DNA of 64,000 nucleotides from Basidiobolus meristosporus CBS 931.73 (GCA_002104905.1 MCFE01000157.1:1-64000); one strand, 5' to 3'. Counted from the stretch's first letter, positions 44,560 through 56,175 are shown. The notes: generated by a model not told the origin, from the letters alone. Numbers and translations are program-made.

Positions 44560-45030
44560 AAAACAAGTAGTAGGGAGTAGATTTTGGCATCTCTAACATT
44601 TACCAATCTAAATTGTAGTTACTGAATTAGAGAATTTATAAAAATACAAATGCAATGGCACTATACAAAATCAACTGCAAGGTGCAAATTTTTGTATCTT
44701 TAATATTTTACAAAGCTGGGGCATATTTACCAGATTGGGGAATTTATAAAAATCCAAATGCACTGACACAATATATAATAAGTAACAAGAAGCAAATAAT
44801 TGTATCTTTAATAGCTTACAAAGTTGGGTTGCAGTTACCAGATTATGGAATATTTAAAGATACAAATTTTGTAGCACTATACAAAATAAGTAACAAGGAG
44901 CAAATAGTTGTATTGGATTAGAGAATTTGTAAGATGCAAATACAGTGGCACTATACAAATTCAACAACAGGATGCAAATTATTGTATCTTTAACAACTCA
45001 CAAAGTTGAGTTGTAGTTACCAAATTAAAT
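44560..45030. repeat. AT-rich tandem repeat, unit about 105-114 bp, 4-5 copies
   Basis: Recurring blocks are gaatttataaaaatacaaatg, then cactatacaaaat(c)aa(c/t)aa, then gtatctttaa(t/c)a and tagttaccagatta. In the plus frame from 44655 two and a half units are open and give repeated peptides such as ALYKISNKEQI and VGLQLPDYGIFKDTN. Whether this was ever translated is unknown. Confidence 0.75.
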
Positions 45031-45592
45031 AGATGATAATATACAAATCTGCTGACCTTGTGCAAAAGTTGTTTCAAAAGTTTAACCAAATGATTTGAGT
45101 AGACTTAAATAATTCTGTAAAGACTTTTTTGCAAACTAAATTTAAAAACCATGTTAAAATATTGAATATTAAAATCCAAGTGTGAAATTCAAATATTAAA
45201 CATCAAATATCAATTATCAAATATCAAAATTGTAAAAACTTTTTAAGTCACAAGAGGTTACTTAAGACTTCAAGTTTGGTTGGGAAAAAGTTTAAACCAT
45301 ATTAATTTCCAAGAAAAAACCTTTTTAAGCAAAGTTTACTCAGAGTTGAAAATAATAAACAATCTAAAAAAGCTGTTACACAAGACATCTATATCAAAAA
45401 GTAGTTTGGAATAATTAATGTGTCATGACAAGCATAATCATCTTGTAACTTATACAGTTTGTGTTTGTTCTAATTTTTTTACATATTGTTTGGCCTTTTC
45501 ATTGATCCAACCATCTGTTTAATATAATCATCTTCACCCAATATTCCTAACAATTAATCTATTCAAGACATAATTTGATGTTCCATATAATA
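45031..45592. other. Very AT-rich segment without gene
   Basis: The segment contains short imperfect repeats of aatattaaa / aaatatcaa type (45150-45235) and no usable frame. It adjoins the polymerase fossil and could be part of the same insertion. Confidence 0.4.
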
Positions 45593-45801
45593 GACTTGTT
45601 CCATTGTGCCATTGGTCATAGTGCCAGAGTGTGCTGTATATTTTGTTATTAATTTGATATTTTAGGGTCATATGCATGTCAATTTTGATCCCAAACTGGC
45701 ACTGTATGGCACTATCTGGCACTCTGTGGCATGATCAGGCACCATCTGGCATGCTATGGCACTATTGGGCACTATGATCAGCTGGAATGATGGAACAAGT
45801 C
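45593..45801. mobile_element. Miniature palindromic element, 209 bp
   Basis: It starts GACTTGTTCCATTG and ends GGAACAAGTC, which are inverted termini. It is flanked on both sides by TAATA (45588-45592 and 45802-45806), a perfect 5-bp duplication. The interior is filled with TGGCAC/GTGCCA words. Confidence 0.85.
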
Positions 45802-45829
45802 TAATACAAAGGATTGACTTCTAATTCTT

Positions 45830-47300
45830 CTATTCTTGCCAATTCTTAGGCATATACATCTTTTCACCTGGTGTATCACCCAAAGCTGTAAAAACATATT
45901 CTAATCTGGTGGCAGCACTTACCTTTATACCATTAGCTATTAATCATTCAGCCGTGACAACTTGAGGGGGTTTGACTTTGTATTCATCTAGATTTTTAAC
46001 AGATTTAGCGATGCTCAAAAGATCAGTGGGAATATTTTACTCAGACAATCTGTATTATGTTTATTAACATTAGAAATAATCTGAACTTTGGGAAATTGTT
46101 AACCATACTGGTAATAGTACTACTATAGAGATCTTTTGCAAGTTGGCAATATCCTTGTTGGGCATTCATAACACCCTTGTATTTAAGAGTGTGATTCTTG
46201 TACATAATATATCTCTTTTTAGACATAAGAATAATTATGTCATAGTATTCTTTGAAGTTAAGTGGCATAGGTTGAGGAAGCATACTGGTACCATCTTTGC
46301 AAATATCATGGCACAGTTGGATATAATTGGGTGCGGGGATAGGAGAAGTAGGAATAATCAGGCAGGAATCAGTGTCACCATAAATAACTCTGACTGGATA
46401 ATTATAGGATATATGAGTGACAATCTGATCCAAATATTCTCTACCCATAAAGGAAATAGATTCAACGCAGCCCAAATGGCTAAAATATTTATTCTTTTCA
46501 AAGCCCATGTTTGACACAATATTTCCCAACAAGACTCATCTGAGACAGGTTCAAGGATTTGAAAGCATCTCATATTTCTTCATAATGGATGTCATCTTTG
46601 TCAACACCTAAAAGTTTTTCAGAGACAAAATGTGAACTGTATTTTTTGAGCTTAAAGCATTTAAGGTAAAGCATAAAATCAACAATAAAGTCACAACATA
46701 TTTGGACAGGCTCTAAATAAAAGCTTAATTGTTCAAAGACATATTTAAAATCAAAGCCATGAGTATTTTATCCAGTAGTAATATCAGGATCTAAAGTTTG
46801 GACAAGAGAGCCTAACTTTTGAAGAAGTTCAACCTTGGTAGAGAAAAAAGCTGGGTGATGTTATCATTGGCAGGATCATCAAGTGGTTGATTGGCAATAA
46901 AGAGGAGATTATTATCAAGTTTGCCAGACATGTAATCAGTCATAACAATATTAATCATCTCAAGCTTATCACCAGGTTTGTAAGTTTTGGGCATTCCAGA
47001 GTTAGCAGAGACCATTCATTCAATATCAAATGCCATAACCAATGGGAAAGTGGGCTTGTTACCATCAATGGGTGATATTTTTGTTGGATGAAAAACATGC
47101 TAAGTTGGGAGATGGGTAATAGAGTTATTGGGTTTGGTGTAAACATCTTTAATCTGGACCCAACCAACAAAGGCAAGGCTGTATTTAGATGTAAAAATTG
47201 GAATACATTCAAATTTGCACATTTCACATATAAATGAGGTAGCACATTGAACAAATTCTTTCATGTGCAAATAGTTTATAAAGTAATGATAATAAGAAAT
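45830..47300 (-). pseudogene. B-family DNA polymerase fossil, large-DNA-virus-like
   Basis: This is a broken minus-strand polymerase. In order there is an exonuclease I motif FDIE (47030-47019, with a stop soon after), an exonuclease II-like NTHGFDFKYV (about 46768-46738) and an exonuclease III-like GKYCVK near 46520. The palm follows with CVESISFMGREYLD, the catalytic YGDTDS (46382-46365) and the KKRY motif near 46220. A thumb-like segment near 45960-45890 has SAATRLEYVF. Several stops and frame changes are present and part of the palm between exonuclease III and motif C seems deleted. YGDTDS and the exonuclease layout point to RNA-primed, cellular or nucleocytovirus-type polymerases rather than the protein-primed enzymes of Polintons or linear plasmids. 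Divergence from fungal delta or zeta enzymes favours a viral source (inference). It is cut upstream by transposon P2. Confidence 0.8.
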
Positions 47301-47849
47301 TTTTTATTTTTAATGGCAAGAGATGTTAGCATATAAACATCTTGGACGGCCGTAAGATGGGCAGCAGATTCAGATTGATGAGAATCAATGGCCAGCAGGA
47401 TATGCTGATGGAGTACTTGTTTAATGAGAACTCATCAAGTGCTAAATCAAAGGCAGGGTCATACATACCTTCAAGGTAGCCCTTGCTTCTTAGCTGTTTG
47501 TAATATTTGACATCAAATATGTTGGATATGTTTGTGCTTGATTGATACTGGGTACAGTACTGTAGAGCTTTGCAATATTTGTTGGACTGCAGCGGCTTCC
47601 TCAGACAGGCTATAACCAGAATACATCTGGAGTGTGAACAATGTTTTCCCTCAGTGGTGGTGGATTCCTGACAATTTGGACACATTGCAATGGTAGCATT
47701 TTTGGATATGAATGCCATGCAGCTGTTAACATATGCTGGAATCAGGGCAGTTTCTGGATCATATGTTGCCAGCCACATGATGATTGTCCACTAGCACCAT
47801 GTACATGATAAGTTGCATCCTGGTATGATTTTGGCAGGAATTAGTAATA

Positions 47850-48581
47850 GACTTGTTCCGTTGGATAGTGCCACATTGAGCCATGAGTGCCAAATGATGC
47901 CATAGTGTGCCAGAGAGGCCAATTGAGCCTCTACCTGGCCACAGAGTGTGAAACATAGCTCTGCATCTTCATGCAAAGCAGCCCCTGTGTTTCACCCATT
48001 GTGTTGGAGAAAATCCATTTTTTGACCTTTTTTTTTGGATCAATGCTGTGCAGGATGTGTTAGAGCACAAGCAGATTGAAGATATGCATCTGGTACTCAA
48101 TACCCATGGCACTCTGAATCTAGCTCCTGTAGCTTATATCATGTCACAAAAATGAATGGCACTATCTTGGTCCACTGGTACTATCTGGCACTATAAGTGC
48201 TTTGTATAGATCTTACTTTAGGGCTAATATTTAAATATAGTGCCAGATAGTACCAGTGGACCAAGATAGTGCCATTCATTTTTGTGACATGATACAAGCT
48301 ACAGGAGCTAGATTCAGAGTGCCATGGGTATTGAGTACCAGATGCATATCTTCAGTTCTCCTGTGCTCTTACACATCCTGAGCTACATTGATCCAGAAAA
48401 AAAGGTCAAAAAATGGATTTTCTCCAACACAATGGGTGAAACACAGGGGCTGCTTTGCATGAAGCTGCGGAGCTATGTTTTACACCCTGTGGCCAAGTAT
48501 AGGCTCACTTGACCTCTCTGGCACACTATGGCATCATTTGGCACTCATGGCTCAATGTGGCACTATCCAATGGAACAAGTC
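47850..48581. mobile_element. Palindromic miniature element, 732 bp, inside P2
   Basis: The termini are GACTTGTTCCGTTGG and the inverse GGAACAAGTC. Exact TAATA duplications flank it (47845-47849, 48582-48586). The element is a near-perfect palindrome centred near 48215: the left half up to ggtaccatctggcactata-type sequence is mirrored in the right half over more than 300 bases. Removing it with one TAATA restores collinearity with the uninterrupted transposase copies P1 and P3. Confidence 0.9.
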
Positions 48582-48629
48582 TAATATATCCTCAAAGCCC
48601 CCATTACTGATATTAGTGGAGATGTGCCA

Positions 48630-49121
48630 CTACTCTAGCCACAACATTACTTCATTCACCAGTAGATGGATTACTGGGCTCACTTGGCTCCATAAAGTAT
48701 CCTTGGCATTTGTTTTAATGGATGTTGTCTCATTGCATATAGGGATTTGATCAGGTTCATATGGGGTACTGTTGTAAGGAGAGATAGGCTCAAAATCCAT
48801 CAGTGAACCTTCTTTGTCAGTGTTTGCACTCTGCATGCCATATTCAGAAGGATGAGGTGAGCCTAAAGGTGTCAAAAACTCAGCTGGCTCAGTTTGCACA
48901 AGGTGGCACAGATGGCCAGGTGCCAATATAGAAATATCAACTGGCCAGCAAGATAATATTGGTACAGTAGTGACCAATGAATGGTCAAATATGACTTGGG
49001 TGGCAAAACACTGGCTGTGATCCTTGTAACACTTCCTATGCTGTCTGCATGCTTCATGGCAGAGAGGCTTGCCGCAATAGCCATATGGTCTTTTTTTTCT
49101 TCTCTTACAGGATTGAGTCAA
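48630..49121 (-). pseudogene. Plavaka-like transposase, N-terminal part (P2)
   Basis: The frame starts with a Cys/His cluster (YGYCGKPLCHEACRQHRKCY) of the kind found at the N-terminus of Plavaka transposases. An acidic, Ser/Pro-rich linker follows (TPLGSPHPSEYGMQSANTDKEGS), then VSPVIHLLVNEVMLWLE. The next part, TALIPAYVNSCMAFISKNATIAMCPNCQES, lies at 47778-47326 beyond the nested palindrome. Confidence 0.75.
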
Positions 49122-49448
49122 AGTAGTCTTGTCTATGGTGCAAACAGCTTGACCTTCAACATTGTAAAGCTATTATATCACTTTTTGATCAATACTCATG
49201 TGAACTTAAGACAGTCTTGTATATAAGATATTGCACCTACATGAATGTAAGATTCAATGATGACCAGCCATAGTAAGCATTATGAATGAAGTTGTGGCAC
49301 CACATAAACATGTATATGTAACACTATTTCCCCTTTGGTTTGACTCACTTCCATATATATGCCACCAAAAAATAAAGTAAAGTCATCTGGTTCCTAACCA
49401 AACCCCACTGATGACTGCAACAGAAGAACAGTTGGTCAACAGCTTGCT

Positions 49449-51246
49449 TTGACATTCAGTGCAACAAGTGGGGCTACGTCCAAAAAAGGTTCTGTGGACA
49501 GTGTGCCCATTGAAGGTAATAATGCAGACTCTTCAGGCTATCAGTCAAGTAGGCAATTGAGAGCCTCTGCAGAGCCACAAGCTGACTGTTATGCTCAGGT
49601 ACATGATAATGAAGCCAATGCAGTACCCTCAGTTGAAGACCAGCAAGTGGCCATCATAACATCACCGCTACCCATATTAGCAAGTATGTTGTCAGCTCAT
49701 ACCAAAGCATTAATGAAGCAAATAGGTGCAGTGGCTGATAGGATAGATGCAATGGCCCAGAGAAATCAGGGAGTTGTCTCAGGTAGCTCAATGTCACAGC
49801 CAAGGGTTGAGCCATTTCCCATTGTAACAGCAGAGGAACACCATACAGTCTTTGACAAACAACAACAGTGCCCAAAGATAAAGCCCACAGCAAACCTATT
49901 ACAGCATGGGAGGGGGACAATGTGGTGGTAATACCAAAGCCTCAAAATCAAAAGACATTGGAGATCTGTGAAGCTGCTGAGTGCAATAATGAAGAGTAGG
50001 CTAATATATAAGAGGCCATCAGAAGTCCAGCATGCCATCACCTTAAGGCCGGCATACCATGGGACCATTGGGAGCTCAAGGCCAAGCAGAATGAGCTTGA
50101 CTTGTTCCATGAGCATTATCCTGGATTCAAATGGGCAAACAGATTTTGGGCCAGCATTGGTATGCTAAGAAAGTATCTTACAAATAGCAGAAACTATCAA
50201 TGGCAGAAGAACAAGAGCACCATGGCTAAAACCAGCGGTTTCCTCAAGAGCCAGTTATAAGCAGGGCCAAAAGCTCCAGATAAGCATTGAAGAGATATCA
50301 GGTAGCTGGAAGAGTGCCAATTAGGGACAAACAGGCAGACACAGATGCACCAGCACTACATTTATCAAGGAAAAAGCATAACACCACTTAAGAAGCACCA
50401 AGTCTAAGTAGCAGTGAAGGACCTGGCAGTGATAAAAACCAGTGGCTTTTGCAGGAGCCAGTCACAACCACAGTTGAGAGCTTAAAACTAGCTGAAAAGA
50501 AATGTCAGGTTGCCCAAAGAGTGCCAGCAAAGGGCAAGCAGACCAAAACAGATGCATCAGAGCAGAGTTTATCCAGCAGAAAATGTAGTTATTCACAAGA
50601 AGCACTCAGACAAAGTAGCAGTGAAAGACCTGGCAGTGATAAAGACAAAGGTAAAGGGAAAACTGTCTACGCAATCCTGAGACAGGAAGGCATGCAAAAA
50701 AAACTGCAGTTATTGCCTATTAACACTGCAAGCCTGGAACAGACTGAGTCCCATCATAGCCAAGAAGAATTACCAACAAGAAAACAGCTCTTTTCACATA
50801 TGTTAGAAGTGCAGCCAGTTGAGCTACACTCCAGTGAGGTAGATGAGTTTGCTGAAAAAGGCAATTTGTCTACCACAGCCTCCACATCCTCCATTGTTGA
50901 CAGTGTGGAGATCCCACTGACAGACAAGGCTACAGTGTTAGGAGCTCAAAAGACTATTGCAATGCCTTCAGTGGAATTTTGGAACATTAATAGGCACACC
51001 AACAGTTTGCAGCACTTCTTCAATAGCAGTGCTCAAGAAAACACACTGGAATGTTGCAAGGATTTATTGCAAAGACTGGCAGATGAGGTGCTAGACCTTG
51101 CAGTGCTGGCTGAAGACCAGGATGTGTGGGAACCAGTGAGTGATCAGTGGCATTAAGCCATTAGGTTTCCACCAAAGTCACAGTGCCAGAGCTTCACAGC
51201 AGAAATACTTACTGAGTGGTGGACTTTAATGGAGTTACTTGTTTAG
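49449..51246 (+). pseudogene. Accessory gene X of P2, nearly complete
   Basis: Unrecognised protein of about 590 codons, broken by a few stops (for example near 49931 and 50250). The order visible is a Ser-rich N-terminus (GNNADSSGYQSSRQLRASAEP), a helix DRIDAMAQRNQ, a conserved block QQQCPKIKPT to DLFHEHYPGF, and KYLTNSRNYQWQK. Low-complexity Ser/Gln/Lys repeats with SYSQEALRQSSSERPGSDKDKGKGK follow, then STTASTSSIVDSVEIPLTDKA, and finally a C-terminal helical block LADEVLDLAVLAEDQDVWEP. By position it is comparable to second proteins of En/Spm-type elements, which bind element ends, but no homology to them is claimed. Confidence 0.7.
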
Positions 51247-52077
51247 TGAATGGTTGGGCTTAATGTTTGTATAGGGTATAGGGACTTGTATAGGTCAATA
51301 CAATTGGCAATTGAGGTACAACTGATGTTTCAACAGAAATAAATCAGTTTGCACACATGAAAAGTAAGAGAAATGGTCAAGTCAGGAAGTAAGGAGTGTG
51401 AAAAAGAGGCAAAAGCCAATCAATGAACACAAATGTAGGAGGTAATAGAGTTTCTGGGATCAGAAAGTGAGCAAATTGGCAGGGAACCAATCAGAAGCCA
51501 CTTACACATTATTGCAATGAAAAATTTTGACCAAGTTTTTTGTCAAAACTTGGGTGCAATTATTTTTCAATGGTCTCTGGATGGTGTCCTGAAGGGATCA
51601 GTACCTCTTAGTCACAGGACTTTAGCTTTGTGATGGCCTTTTGATGGGATTATCTCAATAATCCCTCACAGGGATACATGGAAGTCAGTCAAGCCAAAGG
51701 GGAAATGGGGTTACATATATGTGTGTATGTGGTGTCACAAATGTATTGATAATGCTTACTATGACAGGTGATCATTGAATCTTACAATCATGTAGGTGCA
51801 ATGTCTCAAACACAAGACAGTCTTGAATTTACATGAGTATTGATGAAAAAGTGACATAATAGCATTATGTTGTTGAGTGACCAACTATTTGCCCCATTGA
51901 CAAGACTACTTTGATTCAACGCCATAAGAGAAGAGTAAAAAGACCATATGGCTATTGTAGCAAGCCTCTCAGCCATAAGTTTGCATATAGCATAGGAAGT
52001 ATTACTAGAATCACAGTCAGTGTTTTGCCACACAAGTCATATTTGACCGTTCACCAGTTACTATTGTACCAACAATA

Positions 52078-52778
52078 GACTTGCTCTGTTGGATAGTGCA
52101 ACATTGAGCCATTGAGTGCCAAATGATGCCAAAGGGTGCCAGGGAGGCCAAGTGTACCTATACTTGGCCACAGAGTGTGAACATAGTTATACATTCTCAT
52201 GCAGAGCAGCCCCTGTGTTTCACCCATTGTGCGGAAGAAAATTTGTTTCTTGACCTTTTTTTGCAATCATCATTGAGCAAGATGGACATAAGCACAGAGG
52301 AGCTGAGGACATACATCTGGTACTCAATACCCATGGCACTCTGAACCTAGCTCCTGTAGCTTGTAACATGCCACAAAAATGTATGGCACTATCTTGGTCC
52401 ACTTGCACTATCTGCCACTATATTTATAAATCAGCCCAAAAGTAAAACCTATACAAGTTACATATAGTGCCATGCAATTTTGTGAAATGTTACAAGCCAC
52501 AGGAGCTAGATTCAGAGTGCCAGCAGTATTGAGTATCAGATGATTGTCTTCAGGTTGTCTGTCCTCCTGCAGATTATGCCAACATTTATTACAAGAAGAA
52601 GGGCAAAAAATGGACTTTCTCCAGCAAAATGGGTGAAACACATGGGCTACTTTGCATGAAGATGAAGATCTATATTTCACATTCAATTGTCATGTATAAG
52701 TGCACCTGGCCTACCTGGCACACTGTGGCAGCACTTGGCACTTATGGCTCATTGGGGCACTATCCATAAGAACAAGTC
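52078..52778. mobile_element. Palindromic miniature element, 701 bp, inside P3
   Basis: It has the same GACTTG...CAAGTC termini and internal mirror symmetry as the 47850 copy. The flanking 5-mers are CAATA and TACTA. The uninterrupted homologue in P2 has TATTA here, so the duplication has diverged. Lengths match if exactly one 5-mer plus the element is removed. Confidence 0.85.
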
Positions 52779-53306
52779 TACTATGTTGCTGGCTGCTTGA
52801 TATTTCTATGAAGGCACTTAGGTATACTTGTCACCTTGCACAAGCTGAGTCAGGTGAGTTTGCAACGCTTTTAGGTTCACAACAGTCTTATGAATATGAC
52901 ATGCAGAGTAATAGCTCTGAAGAAACAGGCTCCCTGATGGATTGTGAGCCTATCTTCCCTAGAAACAGTACCCTGCATGAGCCTGGCAAGATCCATTTGT
53001 GCAATGTGACAACATCCATGGAAAAAAATGTCAAGGGTACTTTATGGAGTTGAGTGAGCCCAATAATCCATCTACTGGTGAATGCTGTGATGTTGTGGCT
53101 AGAAAAGTTGCTTGTTTCCACTAATAGCAGTAATGGTGGCTTGAGGACTTACTACTACTTCTTGCCAAAATCATACCAGGATGCAACTTACCATGACACT
53201 TGATGGATTTTCATTATACAAGTACTCTACCAGCCAATCATGCTGGCTACTAATTCTCATCAACCTGAATCTGCCACCTATCTAATGGTTTTGGAGCAGA
53301 AATCTG

Positions 53307-53687
53307 ATGGTAGTTTCACTGGTATCTGGGCCTAAATCACTGTCCAACCTCAGTAGGTACCTGTATCCATTGCTGGATGAATTTTGTATGCTTTCCTGCT
53401 GGATAACAGTAAAAGGTTGTCATGTAAAAGCGCATATTATTATCTGCATTGGAGATATCCCAGCCATACACAGTATAGGCTACATTTCTGGGCACAAAGA
53501 GTGGTATTGCTGTCAAATATGTGAGATCCAGGGGACTTACTCCATGACTAGCACACATTATTATAACCCAAACACCAACACTAAGGACACCATCTTACCG
53601 CAGAGAGAAGACACAGAAGTTGTCATGCAATTGCAGCAAGACTGGCAAGCTCTAAGCTGTTGGCTGGAATATGGAATTAGTTGGTGA
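53307..53687 (+). pseudogene. Plavaka-like transposase, catalytic-region fragment (P3)
   Basis: The frame contains HIIICIGDIPAIHSIGYISGHKEWYCCQIC. This is the block of Tnp2/Transposase_21-type enzymes (GDxPAxxxxxGxxGHxxxxxCxxC). The preceding SRYLYPLLDE segment is also typical. Confidence 0.8.
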
Positions 53688-53738
53688 CTGGAGATACTAA
53701 GATAGAGGGAACCTGTTAGAGCAAAGGCTTTCTACTGG

Positions 53739-54787
53739 TATGGTGGTGTATAGGTCCATGGGAGAGACATGTCCAACACTTCTGGGGTGTTCACTGGGTG
53801 CAATAACTTCTGGCAAAAGCTTGCTAGGTATACTTGGGTTCTGTCTCTAATCTAATGTGAAGGGGAATAAAGCCACAAGCTTGTCAAGGGAGAACTATTG
53901 AGCTACAATCCCCAACTTAGTTGGCATCTTAACAAAAGTATGTGCTGGGTTCAGTGTCTGTTGAGATGACAATGTACTAAAGCTTCCAAAGTCAAAACAA
54001 CTGTAAACTCCACCAGCAGGGACTTGATAAGAATGCAGCTGTGGTCAATAGTTGCAAAGACAGAAAAGTATCTTTGCCTGTGCAAGAACAAAGTTGGGAA
54101 AGAATCAAATATAATAAAAGATACATACTCTGAGTATTCCTCACAAGTAGTGCCTCCAAGGTCAGTTGGCTGTCAGTGCGGTTTCCTGGGAGTGTCCTGT
54201 GGTCTGGGGTTGGAAGTTCAGGTGGCAGCAGGTAGCAGTGATCACACTAATCAACAAGTTGGAATGTTGATAAAAGAGATGATGATTTATTGTTGAGGGA
54301 TAGCCTCCCTTATATACTTTTCTCACTGGCTAAGTGATTACTAAGCATGGTATTCAAGAAGGTTTTGGATATCAATAGAAATCTTAATGACATCAGAATG
54401 ACCTAAGAATGTTCTAAGTAGGTGCCCAAAGGTTCTAAGAGGCACAGCACATCTAACCAATCAGGAATCAGTATTCTAAAACCAGTGTAATGTAGGGATA
54501 CCATATATGGTATGGAAATGGTAGGGATGGTGAAATGGTTGATCATGTGTCACAGGTACTGGCATGGGTACTTGTCTAATATAGAAGCACTTATAGCTAG
54601 TAATCTTACATAAAGTGAGGGGTAACTTATGCAATAAGGTAAGCAGGTGTGATAGCCAACCAGCTTATGGGATAGTACTGATTGGGTAAGACAAATGGGA
54701 TAAAAATAAGTATAGTAGAGGTATAGGGAAGTAGATAATAAGGGAATGAGCACATCTGACAGTGGGTGTCACTGTCACCCCACTACA
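53739..54787. repeat. LTR-like repeat family C, copy 2, inside P3
   Basis: This is collinear with 35656-36734 and splits the transposase of P3 between its middle and C-terminal parts. It starts TATGGTGGTGT and ends ACCCCACTACA, so the termini are roughly inverted. No internal retroelement genes are seen, so this is a solo LTR. Confidence 0.7.
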
Positions 54788-55830
54788 CCAGGAGCAATGC
54801 ATTTGCTGTGCAACAAGATCCCTTTATAGAAGATCAAGTTGTAAGTTAGGCCATTTCAAGGTACAAGAGACCTTTGAGATATTGGAGAAATTTCAAGAAA
54901 ATGGCAAGATGTTACAGTGCCTCTGCTGCACTAAATACTACTCACAAGATCCAATCAAAATTCATATGCATATGCAACAATACTAGAGCAAGGACTTGAT
55001 GAACTGGACATGTACATAATCATGCCACCTTCTGAAGCCAATTCTACAAGTAGTACATTGTAAACATCAGGGGTTATATGTGGGCATTGTAGGAATATTT
55101 ATCTAGAAGCAGTTCACCATTGCCAACTTGACCCATCTACAGCTTTTGTGCAAAGCATACATGACAGGATTTGAGCGGCTATACTACAAATATAAGGTTG
55201 GGAGTGTTGATCTCTGCCATTACTGTCCATTAGCTACTACTTCTGGCTTGGTGTGTAGAGAATATTGAGTTGTGCTTCACCTTTTGGGAGTTTCCCATGC
55301 AGCAGATGTGTGGGGATATTGGATGAGAAGTCAATTTCTACATTGTTCAGCATGGAATTTACACAAACAAAAGCCAAAATGCCCCTTTGAGGGGACTAGA
55401 ATCCGGCAGGGAGAAGGAATAAATTGGCTCAGTACCAAAAAAGTTCTTTGTGGATATTCAGGAGGTGTTGATGGCAGAAGTGGTGGCTGCTAATCATATG
55501 TTTGCAAGATGTATGTGTTACCAGCAGTATAAGGTATATGGCAGCTTTGCAAGTATTCCACTAAAAAGCCATAAAGCTGAGGTGATAGAAGTGTGTCCAT
55601 TGTGGCAGGTGTGTATTTTTGCAGTGGTTAGCAAGCAGGAGGCCAAAGTATTTTTTGATTCAAGCTATTTGTGGAATACCCAAGGTAGTAGTGAGTAAGG
55701 AAATAAAGAGGGGCAATTCTACAATGGAATATGTGAATTGCACAAGGGAAGGTAGAAAAAGAAAATATCACTTAGTAAATTGGTACAGCAGCATTATGCA
55801 GAACCAGCTGTAGGCTACCATAGTGCGGTA
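54788..55830 (+). pseudogene. Plavaka-like transposase, C-terminal part (P3)
   Basis: Broken frames match the C-terminal region of element P5: QGEGINWLSTKK, HMFARCMCYQQYKVYGSFASI and VVSKQEAKVFFDSSYLWNTQG. The FTFWEFPMERMCG-like block is present at about 55280 but frame-shifted. Confidence 0.75.
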
Positions 55831-56175
55831 ATAATACCGTCACAGGCCCACAATGAGGCCATCAAAACACCATAAGTTTAGTTGCCATTTAAGGCTATTG
55901 GATGCACTGGCTGTTTAGATCCACTCAAATAGTTGTTGAGCACACTGCAAATACAACATTGCCATGCCACCCTTTCCTAAACACCACACAAACACCAGTA
56001 TGTTTTTTAACTTAAATTGGCTGTAAAATTAGTCAAATGCTGCTGTAATCCCATCATAAGATTGTGTAGATAGTCATTAGTTCCAAACTGCTGGTATTAT
56101 AACGGTCTTCTGATGGGATCTTGACAGCCAATCCAGATTGGATCCATCTGTGGGACCAAATTATTTTTCATAGGG

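Larger units (their letters stand above)
47350..51673. mobile_element. Plavaka/CACTA-like transposon P2 (transposase -, X +)
   Basis: This is the most informative copy. The minus strand carries the transposase N-terminal half (49121-47350) with a nested miniature element. The plus strand carries a nearly complete X gene (49449-51246). About 330 bases of common upstream DNA lie between them. The X-side terminus ends CACAGGG at 51673, inverse to the CCCTRTGAAAAATARTT ends of other copies. The transposase side is truncated near 47350 against the polymerase fossil. Confidence 0.78.
51674..56175 (+). mobile_element. Plavaka/CACTA-like transposon P3 (+), interrupted twice
   Basis: It begins within the shared upstream region (51674-51830, inverse of 49200-49340), so its X gene is missing. 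The transposase N-terminus (51880-52070), a nested palindrome, the middle (52780-53735), a nested LTR C and the C-terminal part (54788-55830) follow. It ends CCAAATTATTTTTCATAGGG at 56156-56175. Joining across the two insertions keeps the transposase order. The element sits inside a copia gag fragment that continues at 56176. Confidence 0.78.

Noticed and set aside
52078-52778. Possible hairpin non-coding RNA gene
   Set aside because: The palindrome is explained by inverted termini and flanking duplications of a mobile element; no independent promoter is evident.
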